Shown here: one piece after another, positions 29,328 through 39,190 of the stretch
Layout of the letters: each line of letters opens with the position of its first letter
Position numbering within the stretch: the stretch's first letter is position 1
Source of the DNA: Kofleriaceae bacterium
Lineage (GTDB): Bacteria > Myxococcota_A > Polyangia > Haliangiales > Haliangiaceae
Assembly (NCBI GenBank): GCA_020633495.1
Contig: JACKDR010000002.1
Coordinates: 463,293 to 527,292 of the forward strand
Length of the DNA: 64,000 nt
Direction of reading: 5' to 3'
Made by a program: the position numbers and the translations under genes
The notes under the pieces: model-generated
What the model saw: the letters and a program-made list of their open reading frames with translations, nothing else
The model's database searches: none
Told to the model about the DNA's origin: nothing

Positions 29328-32300
29328 CTAGCGAGCGCCGCGCGAGCGCCGCCGCGTCACCAGCCAGCCGACGCCCAGCAGCAGCGGCACCAGGCCGCCG
29401 GCGCCGTCGCGGCCGGTCGAGCAGCCACCACCGCCGGCGAACACCGTCACCGACGGCGGCGTCGGCGGCACCCGGCAGGTCGCGCTGTCGTCGGGCAGCA
29501 GCACGCACGCGTAGCCGGCCGGGCAGTCGATCTGCGCGCACGGATCGGGCACGCACTCGCCGGTGTACGGGTTGCACGCCTCGCCGCCGGGGCAGGTGAC
29601 GTCGATGCAGCGATCGCCGTGGCAGCGGCCGTCGTCGGGATCGCAGATCTGGCCCTCGGCGCACTCGACGCCGGCGCACGGATCGTCGGCGCAGACGCCG
29701 TCGGTGCACAGCTGGCCGGTCGGACACTCGGGGTCGCAGGTCAGCGGCACGCACGCGCCGTCGCTGCAGAACTCGCCGGGGGCGCACGTGACCTCGAAGC
29801 ACAGGTCCGGCTGGCACTCGCCGAGGTCGGTCTGGGTGTTGCGCACGCAGACCTCGCCGGTGGCGCAGCCGAGGGCGAAGCAGTCCTGGCACAGGCCGTT
29901 GGTGCAGGTCGTGCCGGTCGGGCAGTTCACGCCGTCGCAGAGATCGACGCAGGTCTCGGTGTCGCGATCGCAGTAGAAGCCGGGCTGGCACTGGATCTCG
30001 GCGCACGGGTCGGGCACGCAGAAGCGGTTGCCGGGGCCCTGATCGTCGCAGAAGAAGCCGAACGGGCACGGGAACTCGCCGGGGGCGCACGGGTTGCGGC
30101 AGCCGTTCTCGACGCAGCCCTGGCCGTCGGGGCAGGTCTGGTCGTCCATGCCGTCGCAGTCCTCGTCGATGCCGTTGCACGAGATCTCGGGCTCCGGCGT
30201 GATCGCGTCGCGGCAGTCGTCGACGCCGCCGACGCACTCGAGGTGGCCGAAGCGGCAGATGCCGGTCTCGGTGTACGGGTCGATGCCGGTCGGGATGCAG
30301 TCGCCGCCGTAGCCGGTGAGGTCCTCGTCGATCTGCAGGTCGCAGTCCTCGTCGAGGCCGTTGCAGACCTCGGGGGTGCCGGTCTGCTGGCCGACGCACT
30401 CGATCGCGCCGTCGACGCACTCGAAGGTGCCGACCGAGCAGGCGCCACCGCCGCCGCAGCTGTCGCCGATCGGCGCGCCGAGGTCCTCGTCGATGTTGCC
30501 GTCGCAGTCGTCGTCGAGGCCGTTGCAGACCTCGAGGCCGGCGGGGATCGTCGGCGCCGAGCACACGACGTTGCCGAGGCCGTCGCAGATCAGCACGCCG
30601 TCACGGTGACAGACGCCGTCCTGGCCGTTGTCGCAGGCGTCGCCGAGGCCGAGCCCGTCGTCGGTCAGGCCGTTGCAGTCGTCGTCGAGGCCGTTGCAGA
30701 GCTCGGCGCTCGGGCCGATGTCGCCGACGCACTCGCCGAGCGCGTTGCCGTCGCAGGTGCGGACGCCGGTCGTGCACACGCCCTCGCAGGTGCCGCCGAT
30801 CGTGCACCCGGTCGGGAACTCGTAGCACTCCTCGAAGATCTCGTCGACGAAGGTGTCGCAGTCGTCGTCGAGGCCGTTGCAGATCTCGTCGATCGGCGCC
30901 ACGTCGTTCTCGCAGCTGAGCGCGCCGTCGACGCAGGCCAGCTGGCCGGGTACGCACGCGCCGATGTCGAGGCCGCAGTCCTCGCCGACGCCGGGCAGCG
31001 TGCCCTCGTCGACGATGCTGTCGCAGTCGTCGTCGGCGCCGTTGCAGATCTCGGGCACCGGGTTGCAGGTGCAGCTCGGCCCCTGATCCTCGTCGGTCAG
31101 GCCGTCGCAGTCGTCGTCGAGGCCGTTGCAGGTCTCGACCCCGGCGACCCCGGGCGGGGCGTCGCACACGGTGCCGGTGCCGTTGGTGGCGCAGACCCGG
31201 ACGCCGGTGTCGAAGCAGCTGCCGGCCTCGCCGTTGTCGCAGGCCAGGCCGAGGTCGGGGAAGTCCTCGTCGACGCGGCCGTCGCAGTCGTCGTCGAGGC
31301 CGTTGCAGGCCTCGACCAGGATCGACTCCTCGATGATGTCGGCCATCGCGGCCGACAGCGCGGCGTCGTCGCTGGCCAGGATCGCGGTGCCGGTGCCGCC
31401 GGCGTCGGCGATCGCGTCGAGGTTGGCGATCACCGTGGGATCCGGCGTCGCGAAGCCGATGACGTGGACCAGGATGCCGGCGTTGCGCAGCGAGGTCGCG
31501 GCGGCGACCGGATCGCCGCCGCAGGTCTCGGCGCCGTCGGTGACCAGGATGACCCGGTAGGGCCGGCAGCTCGCCGACAGGTCGTCGAGCATGACGTCGT
31601 CGAGGTAGCCGTGGGCCGAGTCGAGGATGCCGGCCAGCGGCGTCGTGCCGCTGCCGCGGACCTCCCAGTCGGTGCCCGGCGAGGTGGTCGTCCCCGAGTC
31701 GCTGTCGTGGTTGATGTAGGTCAAGAGGTCCGGCTCGTTGTTGGGCGTGAACGACACCAGCAGGTCGCCGGAGGCGAAGCCGCCGGCGCACGGCGCGGCG
31801 CCGCCGCCCTGCCAGCCGCCGGACTGCCGCCCGGCCGCGGCGGTCGGGCACAGGAAGTTCTCGGGCTTCTGGTGGAACCGCATCAGCGAGTACTCGACCT
31901 CGCCGAACGCGGCGACCACGTTGGCGATGCCGTTCTTGACCTTGAACAGGCGCGAGTCGTCGGCGAGCGCGTTGTTGCAGCTGCCGTTGCAGGCGCACGC
32001 GACGTCGGCGCCGGCACACTCGGTCGAGCCGTCGCCGCCGGTGAAGTCGTCCGAGCAGGTCTCCCAGTTCATCGAGCCCGAGCTGTCGAGCGCGATCAGC
32101 AGGCGGGCGCGGGTGTCGACCGGGGTGAAGCCGGTGTCGCTCTCGTCGTCGTCGAACAGCGCGTCGCAGCCGTCGTCGCCGGGGAGCCCGCCGGCGCCGG
32201 CGAAGTCGGCCTCGCCGTCGCCGTCGTTGTCGAGGCCGTCCTGGCACTGCCGGTAGAAGGTCTCGGTGCCGTCCTGCGCGCTGCTGCAGTCGGGATCGTC

Positions 32301-34856
32301 CGGGAAGTCGGTCAAGCCGTCGCCGTCGTTGTCGATGCCGTCGCTGCACGAGGGCGTGCCGTCCTCGGTGTCGTCGGTGGGACCGTCGCAGCTGGGGTCG
32401 GCGGGCCAGTCGGCGCCGTTGGCGCCGTCGTTGTCGAGGCCGTCGGAGCACTGCGGCGGCCCCGGATCGGTCTCGGTGTTGTCCGACGGCGAGTCGCAGC
32501 CGGGGTCGGCGGGGAAGTCGGCGAGGCCGTCGCCGTCGTTGTCGAGGCCGTCGGAGCACTGCTTGGTCCCGGCGACGATGCACGACGCCGACTCGACGCT
32601 GATCAGCTTGCCGGGGGCCTGCGCGGTGGCACGCACCTCGAGGCCGCCGTACAGCTCGCCGAACCCGGGCAGGTAGTTGGCGACGGTCCAGGCGCCAGCG
32701 CCGTCCGCGGTGGCGGTGCCACGCTGGATCAGGCTGAACAGCAGCCGGATCGCGGCGTCGGCCTCGCTGGTGCCGCTGATCGTCGGCTGGGTCGAGATGA
32801 TCGGCTGGCTGGTCGGCGGCTGGCACTGCAGGATCGGCGGCGCGGTGCGGACCGCGCCGACCGGGATCGTGACGGCCTCGGGGAACAGGGTCTCGAACTT
32901 GCCGAAGACGTTCTGGTCGCCGTAGGCCTGGACGTCGAAGGTGTACAGCCCGGTGGCGGCGCCGGCCGGGACCGTGACCGCGAAGCTGATCGCCCGCGAC
33001 TGCAGCGACGCGTAGGTCTGGGAGGTGCTGAAGGTCTGGACGTTCGAGGTCGCGCAGCCGCCGCCGGTGCAGCTGAAGGTGGTGCCGCCGACGACGATCT
33101 GCCCGTTGGTGATGCTCCACCCGGTCGGCAGCGTGACCACCAGGCTGTCGTTGCCCCAGTTGGTGGTGCCCGCGTTGACCAGCGTGCCGTTGACCGCCCA
33201 GGTGGTGCTGCCGGCGGCCGCGAAGTTGGCCGTCGGATCGAGGGTGTTGGTCATCGCCAGCTTGGGGATCGCGACCGGCTGGACCACGGTCAGCGCCGTG
33301 GTCTCGAAGCCGCCGGGGTTGATCGCGTCGAGCTCGTTCGACTCGTACTGGCCGACCACGACGTTGGTGCCGCCGCCCTGGCCCTGGACGTCGATGTCGG
33401 CCTCGAGGACGTACTCGTCGCCGGGCTGCAGCGTGCCCAGGTCCCACTCGACGCACGTCTTGTTGCTCTCGCCCGGGCACGTCTGGATGCGCGTCGGTGC
33501 CGGGGTCGCGGTGACGTAGGTCTGGTCCGACTCGACGTACTTGAGCTTGGCGACGACGCCGGTCTCGGGGTCGAGCGACAGGTTCTTGCCGTTCAGCACG
33601 TAGTGCAGGGTGTCGCCGACCGAGGCCACGGGCTTGCTGACCTCGACGTCGAACTTGAGGCGCAGGAACACGCACTGCGCGGCGCCGATGTAGTAGGGCC
33701 ACGCGTTGTTGCCGCCGCCGGAGTTGGCCGACTTCGACGAGATGTCGGAGCCGGTGGCCTCGGCGCAGTCGACGTTGCCGGCGCCGGCGCCGAACGTCGG
33801 ATCGATGGGCACCGACAGCACCCGCAGCGCGACCTCGGCGAAGACCGGCTCGCCGACGCGCGCCTCACCGCCGGCGAAGCGGACCGCCGTCGGCGACACC
33901 GCGGTGGCCGGGGTCAGGTCGTGGCCGGCGCCGGTCGGCACGCCGACCCGCGACATCGTGGTGCTGGCGCCGATGTTGCCGGCGCCGGTGCCGATGCGCG
34001 AGCCCGGCGACTGGATGCGGAGCCACGGCCCGAGCACGTTGTTGAGCTGGATCGCGCCGCCGGTGTCGGTGGCCTCGTACCGGTAGAAGGTGTCCGGGCC
34101 GGCGACCGGCGAGCCGTAGAGGTACGGGGTGTTGCCGTCGCCGTTGGAGACGACGCTGGTCGAGCCGCCGTAGGCGCGCACCTGGTCGTAGTCCCAGTCG
34201 TTGTGAGCGTTGTACGGGCCCGAGGTGTCGTTGAGCAGCTGGGTGATCTCGGGCGAGATCGCCCGCGGCTCCTCGCCGCCGGTCATCGGGATGCCGTTGT
34301 CGGTGTTGAGGAACAGGTTGTTGGGCGACGGCGACAGGTCCGGGTCGGTGGCGTAGAACACGCCGGTGTCGGCGTAGACCTGGGCGATCGAGCCGGTCTG
34401 GAACGAGCAGGTGCCGGTGGCGCACGGCACGCTGCTGAAGCTGTTGCACAGCGAGCCGCCCTGGCAGCCCTCGATCGACAGGCCGGCGCGGTTGGGCCGG
34501 ATCGTGTTGCCGGCGGCGTCGGTGAAGCGGACGCCGACCAGCTCGGTGCCGGGCGGCACGTACTCGGTCAGGTAGCCGTTGACGCCGTGGACCGAGTTGG
34601 CCGGGGCCGGGGAGAACGCGAACTTGAACAGGATGATGTCGCCGACCTCGAGCGCGACGTCGCTGCCGGGGTTGCTCGACGTCCCGGACTCGGGGTCGAG
34701 CACCGCGACGGTGGCGTCGGGCAGGCTCTTGGCGGTCATGAAGTTGGCGACCGAGGCGCTGCGGGCGTCCCGGATGACGCCGCCGCCGAGGGCGATCAGC
34801 GCGGCGAGGACGACGGCGCGCCGCAGGGCGCGGGACGAGGCGTGACGTGAGGGCAT
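29328..34856 (-). CDS. Giant MYXO-CTERM surface protein with VWA and MopE-type repeats
   Basis: The start is the ATG at 34856; 1842 residues. Order: signal peptide; beta-sandwich/DUF11-like N-terminal half (about 30-760); four CSDGLDNDGDG-type acidic repeats (about 765-890); a VWA domain (about 915-1175) with the metal site DSSGSMNW; eight MopE-like motifs (CNGLDDDCDG..DE, about 1180-1570); EGF-like CxxGxxC modules (about 1575-1795); and a MYXO-CTERM tail (Gly-Cys-Ser, helix, RRRSRGAR). It begins 12 nt after the stop of the lipoprotein gene at 34869, so the two are an operon. Calcium-stabilised adhesion or matrix function at the cell surface is likely from domain content; the ligand is unknown. 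Confidence 0.92.
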   Translation of the reverse strand: MPSRHASSRALRRAVVLAALIALGGGVIRDARSASVANFMTAKSLPDATVAVLDPESGTSSNPGSDVALEVGDIILFKFAFSPAPANSVHGVNGYLTEYVPPGTELVGVRFTDAAGNTIRPNRAGLSIEGCQGGSLCNSFSSVPCATGTCSFQTGSIAQVYADTGVFYATDPDLSPSPNNLFLNTDNGIPMTGGEEPRAISPEITQLLNDTSGPYNAHNDWDYDQVRAYGGSTSVVSNGDGNTPYLYGSPVAGPDTFYRYEATDTGGAIQLNNVLGPWLRIQSPGSRIGTGAGNIGASTTMSRVGVPTGAGHDLTPATAVSPTAVRFAGGEARVGEPVFAEVALRVLSVPIDPTFGAGAGNVDCAEATGSDISSKSANSGGGNNAWPYYIGAAQCVFLRLKFDVEVSKPVASVGDTLHYVLNGKNLSLDPETGVVAKLKYVESDQTYVTATPAPTRIQTCPGESNKTCVEWDLGTLQPGDEYVLEADIDVQGQGGGTNVVVGQYESNELDAINPGGFETTALTVVQPVAIPKLAMTNTLDPTANFAAAGSTTWAVNGTLVNAGTTNWGNDSLVVTLPTGWSITNGQIVVGGTTFSCTGGGCATSNVQTFSTSQTYASLQSRAISFAVTVPAGAATGLYTFDVQAYGDQNVFGKFETLFPEAVTIPVGAVRTAPPILQCQPPTSQPIISTQPTISGTSEADAAIRLLFSLIQRGTATADGAGAWTVANYLPGFGELYGGLEVRATAQAPGKLISVESASCIVAGTKQCSDGLDNDGDGLADFPADPGCDSPSDNTETDPGPPQCSDGLDNDGANGADWPADPSCDGPTDDTEDGTPSCSDGIDNDGDGLTDFPDDPDCSSAQDGTETFYRQCQDGLDNDGDGEADFAGAGGLPGDDGCDALFDDDESDTGFTPVDTRARLLIALDSSGSMNWETCSDDFTGGDGSTECAGADVACACNGSCNNALADDSRLFKVKNGIANVVAAFGEVEYSLMRFHQKPENFLCPTAAAGRQSGGWQGGGAAPCAGGFASGDLLVSFTPNNEPDLLTYINHDSDSGTTTSPGTDWEVRGSGTTPLAGILDSAHGYLDDVMLDDLSASCRPYRVILVTDGAETCGGDPVAAATSLRNAGILVHVIGFATPDPTVIANLDAIADAGGTGTAILASDDAALSAAMADIIEESILVEACNGLDDDCDGRVDEDFPDLGLACDNGEAGSCFDTGVRVCATNGTGTVCDAPPGVAGVETCNGLDDDCDGLTDEDQGPSCTCNPVPEICNGADDDCDSIVDEGTLPGVGEDCGLDIGACVPGQLACVDGALSCENDVAPIDEICNGLDDDCDTFVDEIFEECYEFPTGCTIGGTCEGVCTTGVRTCDGNALGECVGDIGPSAELCNGLDDDCNGLTDDGLGLGDACDNGQDGVCHRDGVLICDGLGNVVCSAPTIPAGLEVCNGLDDDCDGNIDEDLGAPIGDSCGGGGACSVGTFECVDGAIECVGQQTGTPEVCNGLDEDCDLQIDEDLTGYGGDCIPTGIDPYTETGICRFGHLECVGGVDDCRDAITPEPEISCNGIDEDCDGMDDQTCPDGQGCVENGCRNPCAPGEFPCPFGFFCDDQGPGNRFCVPDPCAEIQCQPGFYCDRDTETCVDLCDGVNCPTGTTCTNGLCQDCFALGCATGEVCVRNTQTDLGECQPDLCFEVTCAPGEFCSDGACVPLTCDPECPTGQLCTDGVCADDPCAGVECAEGQICDPDDGRCHGDRCIDVTCPGGEACNPYTGECVPDPCAQIDCPAGYACVLLPDDSATCRVPPTPPSVTVFAGGGGCSTGRDGAGGLVPLLLGVGWLVTRRRSRGAR

Positions 34857-34868
34857 CTGGGTCGGTCC

Positions 34869-37088
34869 TCAGTTGGGCGTGTCGGAGCAGCAGCGGAAGC
34901 CGAGGTTGGGCAGGGCGGTGTCGCCGCCGAACGCCGTGAACGAGAAGCTGCAGGTCAGGCCCTGCGGGATGTTGTCGAAGGCGCCACCCTTGACCCGGAA
35001 CGCGCTGCCGACCGGGGTCGACGTCCACTCCTTGAGGTTGCCGCTCAGGTCGAAGGCGCCGACCGGGCTGACGCAGGCGCTGGAGCCCGGCGCCGGGCAG
35101 CCGTACGCGGTGCCGGTCGCGGCGACCCGATCCTCGTCGGGCGCGACGCAGTCGAGGTCGACGTCGCGGCCGTTGCAGGCGGTCGGCTGGTAGGTGTCGC
35201 CGTACGGGTAGAGCAGGCCGGTCGGGCCGGCGCACGCCAGCTGCCACTCGGCCTCGGTGCACAACCGCTTGCCGGCGGCGGCGCACGCCGCGGCGGCCTC
35301 GACCTGCGAGACGTTGCGCCACGGCATCCGGTCGGCGGTCGAGCAGGCGCGGTGGCCGGCCGAGCCGAACAGCGTGTCGGTCGCGTCGGGCCGCGACGCC
35401 TCGTACGTGTAGATGTAGAACGTGCCGCCGTCGACCGCGACCATGTCGTCGGGCGCGTCCTCGTCGATGGTGCCGTCGCAGTCGTCGTCGTCGTTGTCAC
35501 AGACCTCGGCGCTGGGGGCCAGGCCGGGGCTGGTGATGTCGCAGACCAGCGCGCTGGTGTCGGCCGGGTCGCAGACGTAGTTGCCGGTGCCGCGGCACAC
35601 GCCGATGCCGGTGTCGGCGCAGGCGCCGCCCTTGGACGGGAAGGCCTCGTCGACGGGGCCGTTGCAGTTGCCGTCGATGTCGTCGCAGCGGGTCTCCTGG
35701 GCCAGGATGTCGCCACAGGCGTCGACCTCGACGCCGGCGCCGTAGACGCACTGCCAGCCGACCGCGCCCGTGCACAGGTCGGCACCGCAGGTCGGGGTCG
35801 TGCCGCCGCAGGCGCCGTCGGCGTCGCAGAAGTTGGCCGGCACCGACAGGTCGGGATCGGCGAGGTCGACCAGCAGGTCGCAATCGTTGTCGATGCCGTC
35901 GCAGACCTCGGGGCCGCTCGGCGTGCACGCGTACTCGCAGCCGTCGGACGGGTCGCCGTTCTGGTCGACGAAGCCGGGGCGGCACGCGACCACGGTGCAG
36001 GCGCCGAGGCTGCAGCCGGCGACCGCGTGGTCGAGGGCGCACGGGGTGCAGCCGCCGCAGTAGCGGGGGTCGTTCTGCTTGTCGAACGGCTCGTCGATCT
36101 GGCCGTCGCAGTTGTCGTCGGCGGCGTCGGCGGGCGTCACCAGGCCCTCGTTACAGACCTCGGGGGCCGGCCGGACGTAGCCCTGGCAGGTCGGGACGCC
36201 GAAGTTGCAGACCAGCGTGCCGTAGCTGCACGCGCCGGTGTCGCCGATGGCCTCGAAGCCGGGATCGGTGCAGGCGCCGCCGAGGCCGACGATGGGCAGC
36301 TCGTCGACGACGCCGTCGCAGTCGTCGTCGACGCCGTTGCACTCCTCGGCGGTGGTCGGGAAGACCGGGCAGGTGTACTCGCAGCCGGCGATGCCCGGGA
36401 TCAGGTCGGCGAAGCCCGGGTCGCACTCGCCGACGGTGCAGTTGCCGCTGCCGTCGCACTGGCCGAACGTGCAGACGCTGTTGTCGCAGACCGGGTCGGC
36501 GTTGAGCGCCAGGCACCGGTTGCCGCAGGTGCCGCAGTTGTTGACGTCGCTGTCGAGGTTGAGGTCCTCGTCGATCAGCGTGTCGCAGTCGTTGTCGGCG
36601 AGGTCGCAGCGCTCGACGCCGCCGTTGCTGGGCGTGCACAGGTACTCGCAGCCGTTGTCGACGTTGTTGTCGGTGTCGACGTAGCCGGGCAGGCACGCGT
36701 AGCTGCACTGGCCGGCGCTGCAGGTGCCCGCGGTGTTGGGCTCCTGGCAGCGGGCGCCGCAGCTGCCGCAGTTGGCCGGGTCCGCGTCGAGGTTGAAGTC
36801 CTCGTCGACCATGCCGTCGCAGTCGTCGTCGGCCTCGTTGCAGGTCTCGACGAAGGCGACGCAGGCGTCCGGCATCGCGTCGGCCGGCGGCCGCGCGTCG
36901 CCGCCGCCGCCGCCGTCGTCGACGCCGCCGTCGTCGATGGGGCCGGCGTCGCTGGTGTCGTCACCGGCGCCGAACGTGAACGTGTCGAGATGACAGGCCG
37001 AGAGCGCGATCGTGGTCGCGAGCAGCACGGCGAACCGCCGTGAGCGCGACCCCGGACGCACCCGTCCCCCCGGAGAGGCCAATCCCAT
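34869..37088 (-). CDS. Lipoprotein with seven MopE-type repeats and a C-terminal SUMF1/FGE-like domain
   Basis: The start is the ATG at 37088; 739 residues with a lipobox (LSAC) and Asp/Gly tether. Seven acidic CN(x)DDDCDGxxDE-type motifs alternate with Cys-rich modules (CGSCGARC; CGTCGNRC; CGGCTPC) over about 75-545. The end (about 548-739) is a formylglycine-generating-enzyme-like domain: RLCTEAEWQLACAG, YPYGD, VGAFDLSGNLKEWT, VKGGAF and LGFRCC. The twin Cys active site of true FGE (C-x4-C before the final GFRC) is not present, so it is probably a binding fold. It leads the operon with the giant MYXO-CTERM protein and may anchor or present it. Confidence 0.88.
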   Translation of the reverse strand: MGLASPGGRVRPGSRSRRFAVLLATTIALSACHLDTFTFGAGDDTSDAGPIDDGGVDDGGGGGDARPPADAMPDACVAFVETCNEADDDCDGMVDEDFNLDADPANCGSCGARCQEPNTAGTCSAGQCSYACLPGYVDTDNNVDNGCEYLCTPSNGGVERCDLADNDCDTLIDEDLNLDSDVNNCGTCGNRCLALNADPVCDNSVCTFGQCDGSGNCTVGECDPGFADLIPGIAGCEYTCPVFPTTAEECNGVDDDCDGVVDELPIVGLGGACTDPGFEAIGDTGACSYGTLVCNFGVPTCQGYVRPAPEVCNEGLVTPADAADDNCDGQIDEPFDKQNDPRYCGGCTPCALDHAVAGCSLGACTVVACRPGFVDQNGDPSDGCEYACTPSGPEVCDGIDNDCDLLVDLADPDLSVPANFCDADGACGGTTPTCGADLCTGAVGWQCVYGAGVEVDACGDILAQETRCDDIDGNCNGPVDEAFPSKGGACADTGIGVCRGTGNYVCDPADTSALVCDITSPGLAPSAEVCDNDDDDCDGTIDEDAPDDMVAVDGGTFYIYTYEASRPDATDTLFGSAGHRACSTADRMPWRNVSQVEAAAACAAAGKRLCTEAEWQLACAGPTGLLYPYGDTYQPTACNGRDVDLDCVAPDEDRVAATGTAYGCPAPGSSACVSPVGAFDLSGNLKEWTSTPVGSAFRVKGGAFDNIPQGLTCSFSFTAFGGDTALPNLGFRCCSDTPN

Positions 37089-37219
37089 GCGACCACAGTG
37101 GGAGCGCCGTCCGCGATGGTTCCAGAAATCTGGTCCAAAACGCCCACGACGCGCGGGGACAGGGGTTCAGGTGCGGCGGCAGCCTCGCGTCCGCGTCGCT
37201 GACGGTGTACTCCCGCGCC

Positions 37220-38101
37220 ATGACGAAGGTTTCCTGGTTCGGCTGCGCCCGCTCCGGATGCCGCGGCCCGCTCGCGATGCCGCGCGGGGCGATCGCCGAC
37301 GGCACCGCGCGGTGTCGCGCCTGCGGCGCGATGTTCCCGGTGCTGGCCGGCGTCCCGATCCTGGTGCCGGCGCCGGCGCACTGGATGGCGGCGCACCGCG
37401 ACGCGATCCTCGCGACCCTGGTCGAGCACGACGCCGCGACGCCGCGCGCGGTCGCCGTGGTCGACGCCTTCGCCGACGCCGCGCGTGACGCCGAGCCGGC
37501 GCGGTTCGGCGACGACTGGGTCGCCGACGAGGACGCGGCGTTCGCGCTGGCGCTGCCGCCCGGCGAGCGCGCGCTCGACGTCGTCGAGCGCCTGGTCGGG
37601 CCGCGCCCCGGCGTCGTGCTCGAGCTCGGCTGCGGCGACGGCGGCGTCGCAGCGCGGCTGGCGGCGCGGACCCGCCGGCTGGTGGTCGCCGATCTGTCGC
37701 TGCGCGCGGTCCTGCGGGCGCGGCGCCGCGCCGCCGGCGCCGCGGCGGTGGTGCTCGACGCCGACGCGCCGTGTCTGGCGCCCGCGAGCTTCGACACGAT
37801 CGTCGCGGCCAACCTGGTCGACGTCATCGATCGCCCCGACGAGCTGATCGCGGCGGCGGCGGCCGCGCTGCGCCCGGGCGGCGCGCTGGTGCTGTCGACG
37901 CCGCAGCCCGGGCTCGGCGCGCCCGACGACGATCCCGCGGTCCTGGTGGCGATGCTGGGCCGCGCCGGCCTCGACGTCGACGAGGTCGTCGAGGCCGCGC
38001 CGTGGCCGCGCGTCCACGGCCCGCGCTACGCGCAGCTGTACGCGTGCTGGGTCGGGGTCGCGCGCAAGCGGGCCCGCCGGCGGGCCCGCGCGGCCCGCTG
38101 A
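37220..38101 (+). CDS. SAM-dependent methyltransferase with N-terminal Trm112-like zinc segment
   Basis: The start is the ATG at 37220; 293 residues. Residues 1-52 resemble Trm112: two Cys pairs (CARSGC; CRACG) and the AMFPVLAGVPILVP strand. The Rossmann methyltransferase fold follows (about 120-285), with SAM motif I VLELGCGDGG, acidic motif II (LVVADLS) and LRPGGALVLSTP. This is the Methyltransf_11 layout used for small molecules or tRNA. The acceptor cannot be told. It is divergent from the surface-protein operon. Confidence 0.85.
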   Translation: MTKVSWFGCARSGCRGPLAMPRGAIADGTARCRACGAMFPVLAGVPILVPAPAHWMAAHRDAILATLVEHDAATPRAVAVVDAFADAARDAEPARFGDDWVADEDAAFALALPPGERALDVVERLVGPRPGVVLELGCGDGGVAARLAARTRRLVVADLSLRAVLRARRRAAGAAAVVLDADAPCLAPASFDTIVAANLVDVIDRPDELIAAAAAALRPGGALVLSTPQPGLGAPDDDPAVLVAMLGRAGLDVDEVVEAAPWPRVHGPRYAQLYACWVGVARKRARRRARAAR

Positions 38102-38145
38102 TCGCCGGGCTGGCGCGCCGGCGCCGGACGCGCGATCCTGTCGCC

Positions 38146-39069
38146 ATGGAGGCTCGCTCGGCTCGTGGGTCGCGGTCCGTGGTCGCGCTGATCGCGCCGG
38201 TCGCGCTGGGGTTCCTCGCGGCGTGCCCGGGGCCCGCCGCACCGCCGGTGGTGACGACGACCGTCGGCGCGTCGGCGCCGCCCGCCACCGACGAGCTGCC
38301 CGCCGAGCCGGTCGAGCGCGAGGACGTCGAGCCGGGGCTGGCGGCCGGCGACGACGTCGTCACCGACGACGACGACGACGACGTCTGGTTCGACGGCCAC
38401 GACTGCTGGCAGGGCGCCGGCGATCGGCGGCGCCAGGTCGCGTGCACCGACGACGTCTTCCTCGAGGTCGGCGACGACACCGCGGTGACCCTGGCGGCCG
38501 ACGACGGCTGCTACACCGTCGCGCGCGAGCCGGTGCGGGTCCGCTGCCCGCCGGGCGGCCCCACCGTGGTGCCGCCGGCGACGCTGACGGTCAAGCAGGG
38601 CAAGCGGACCTTCGAGGTCGATCTCGCGACCTACGCCTGCCGGGTCGCGGAGGACTTCGAGTGCCCGAAGGACGCGTTCTGCGATCCGGCGCCCGGGGAT
38701 CACCGGCCGATCGTCGCGTGCCCGGCGGCGCTGCGGCCGCGCCTGGCGCCCGGCGTGGCGCCGACCGATCGGCACGGCAAGGACTGCTACCTCGGCACGC
38801 TCGCGGTGGCGTGCCCGACCCAGGCGGTCACCGGGCCGCGCGTGACCTCGGCCGAGGACGACCAGGGGCGGCGCGTCGTCGTCGGCGCCGACGGTCGCTG
38901 CGCGGTGACCGAGGAGCGCTGCGACGACGCCGGGACCTGCGGCATCTTCGAGGCCCCGGTGGCGTGCCCGGCCGTGCTGCTGCCGGTGCTGGTCAACGGC
39001 AAGGCGCCCAAGGTCAAGGACGACGGCACCTGCTGGTGGAAGAAGACCCAGGTGCGCTGTCCGTCGTGA
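38146..39069 (+). CDS. Cys-rich lipoprotein, 307 aa
   Basis: The start is the ATG at 38146 (GATCCT 6 nt upstream). The lipobox (LAAC) is followed by a Pro/Thr region and a run of Asp (TDDDDDDV). About 230 residues then hold fourteen or so Cys, many in short repeats ending R/A-C-P (VRCP, VACP, VACP, VACP, VRCP). The repeats suggest four or five small beta modules with disulfides. No known family recognised. Confidence 0.75.
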   Translation: MEARSARGSRSVVALIAPVALGFLAACPGPAAPPVVTTTVGASAPPATDELPAEPVEREDVEPGLAAGDDVVTDDDDDDVWFDGHDCWQGAGDRRRQVACTDDVFLEVGDDTAVTLAADDGCYTVAREPVRVRCPPGGPTVVPPATLTVKQGKRTFEVDLATYACRVAEDFECPKDAFCDPAPGDHRPIVACPAALRPRLAPGVAPTDRHGKDCYLGTLAVACPTQAVTGPRVTSAEDDQGRRVVVGADGRCAVTEERCDDAGTCGIFEAPVACPAVLLPVLVNGKAPKVKDDGTCWWKKTQVRCPS

Positions 39070-39112
39070 GACGGCCCGTCGGGTCGGCGCGCGCGGCGCC
39101 GAAAAGGGGAAC

Positions 39113-39134
39113 GGCGCCCGCCGTGGCGGACGCC
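39113..39134. terminator. Stem-loop between convergent genes, with U-rich flank on the minus strand
   Basis: GGCGCCCGCC pairs with GGCGGACGCC (one wobble) around a 2-nt loop. On the minus strand it is followed by TTCCCCTTTTC. It serves the lipoprotein gene ending at 39191. Confidence 0.55.
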
Positions 39135-39190
39135 GTCGCGTCGCACCACGGCGACGCTGAAGGGGTGGGGCGCGGTCGAGGGCCGCCCGC

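Noticed and set aside
30100..32600. Direct DNA repeats as a mobile element or CRISPR
   Set aside because: The repeats (gttgtcgaggccgtc-like) encode the CNGLDDDCDG and CSDGLDNDGDG protein motifs and vary at codon positions as expected for protein repeats.
28845..34850. Very long plus-strand open frame opposite the giant surface protein
   Set aside because: It is a mirror of the GC-rich real gene: no start context, low-complexity Val/Ala/Asp/Arg content, no domains. The minus-strand frame has clear signal peptide, VWA and MopE motifs.
34869..35460. True formylglycine-generating enzyme
   Set aside because: The overall SUMF1 fold is present, but the C-x4-C catalytic pair is missing and the gene has no sulfatase neighbour.
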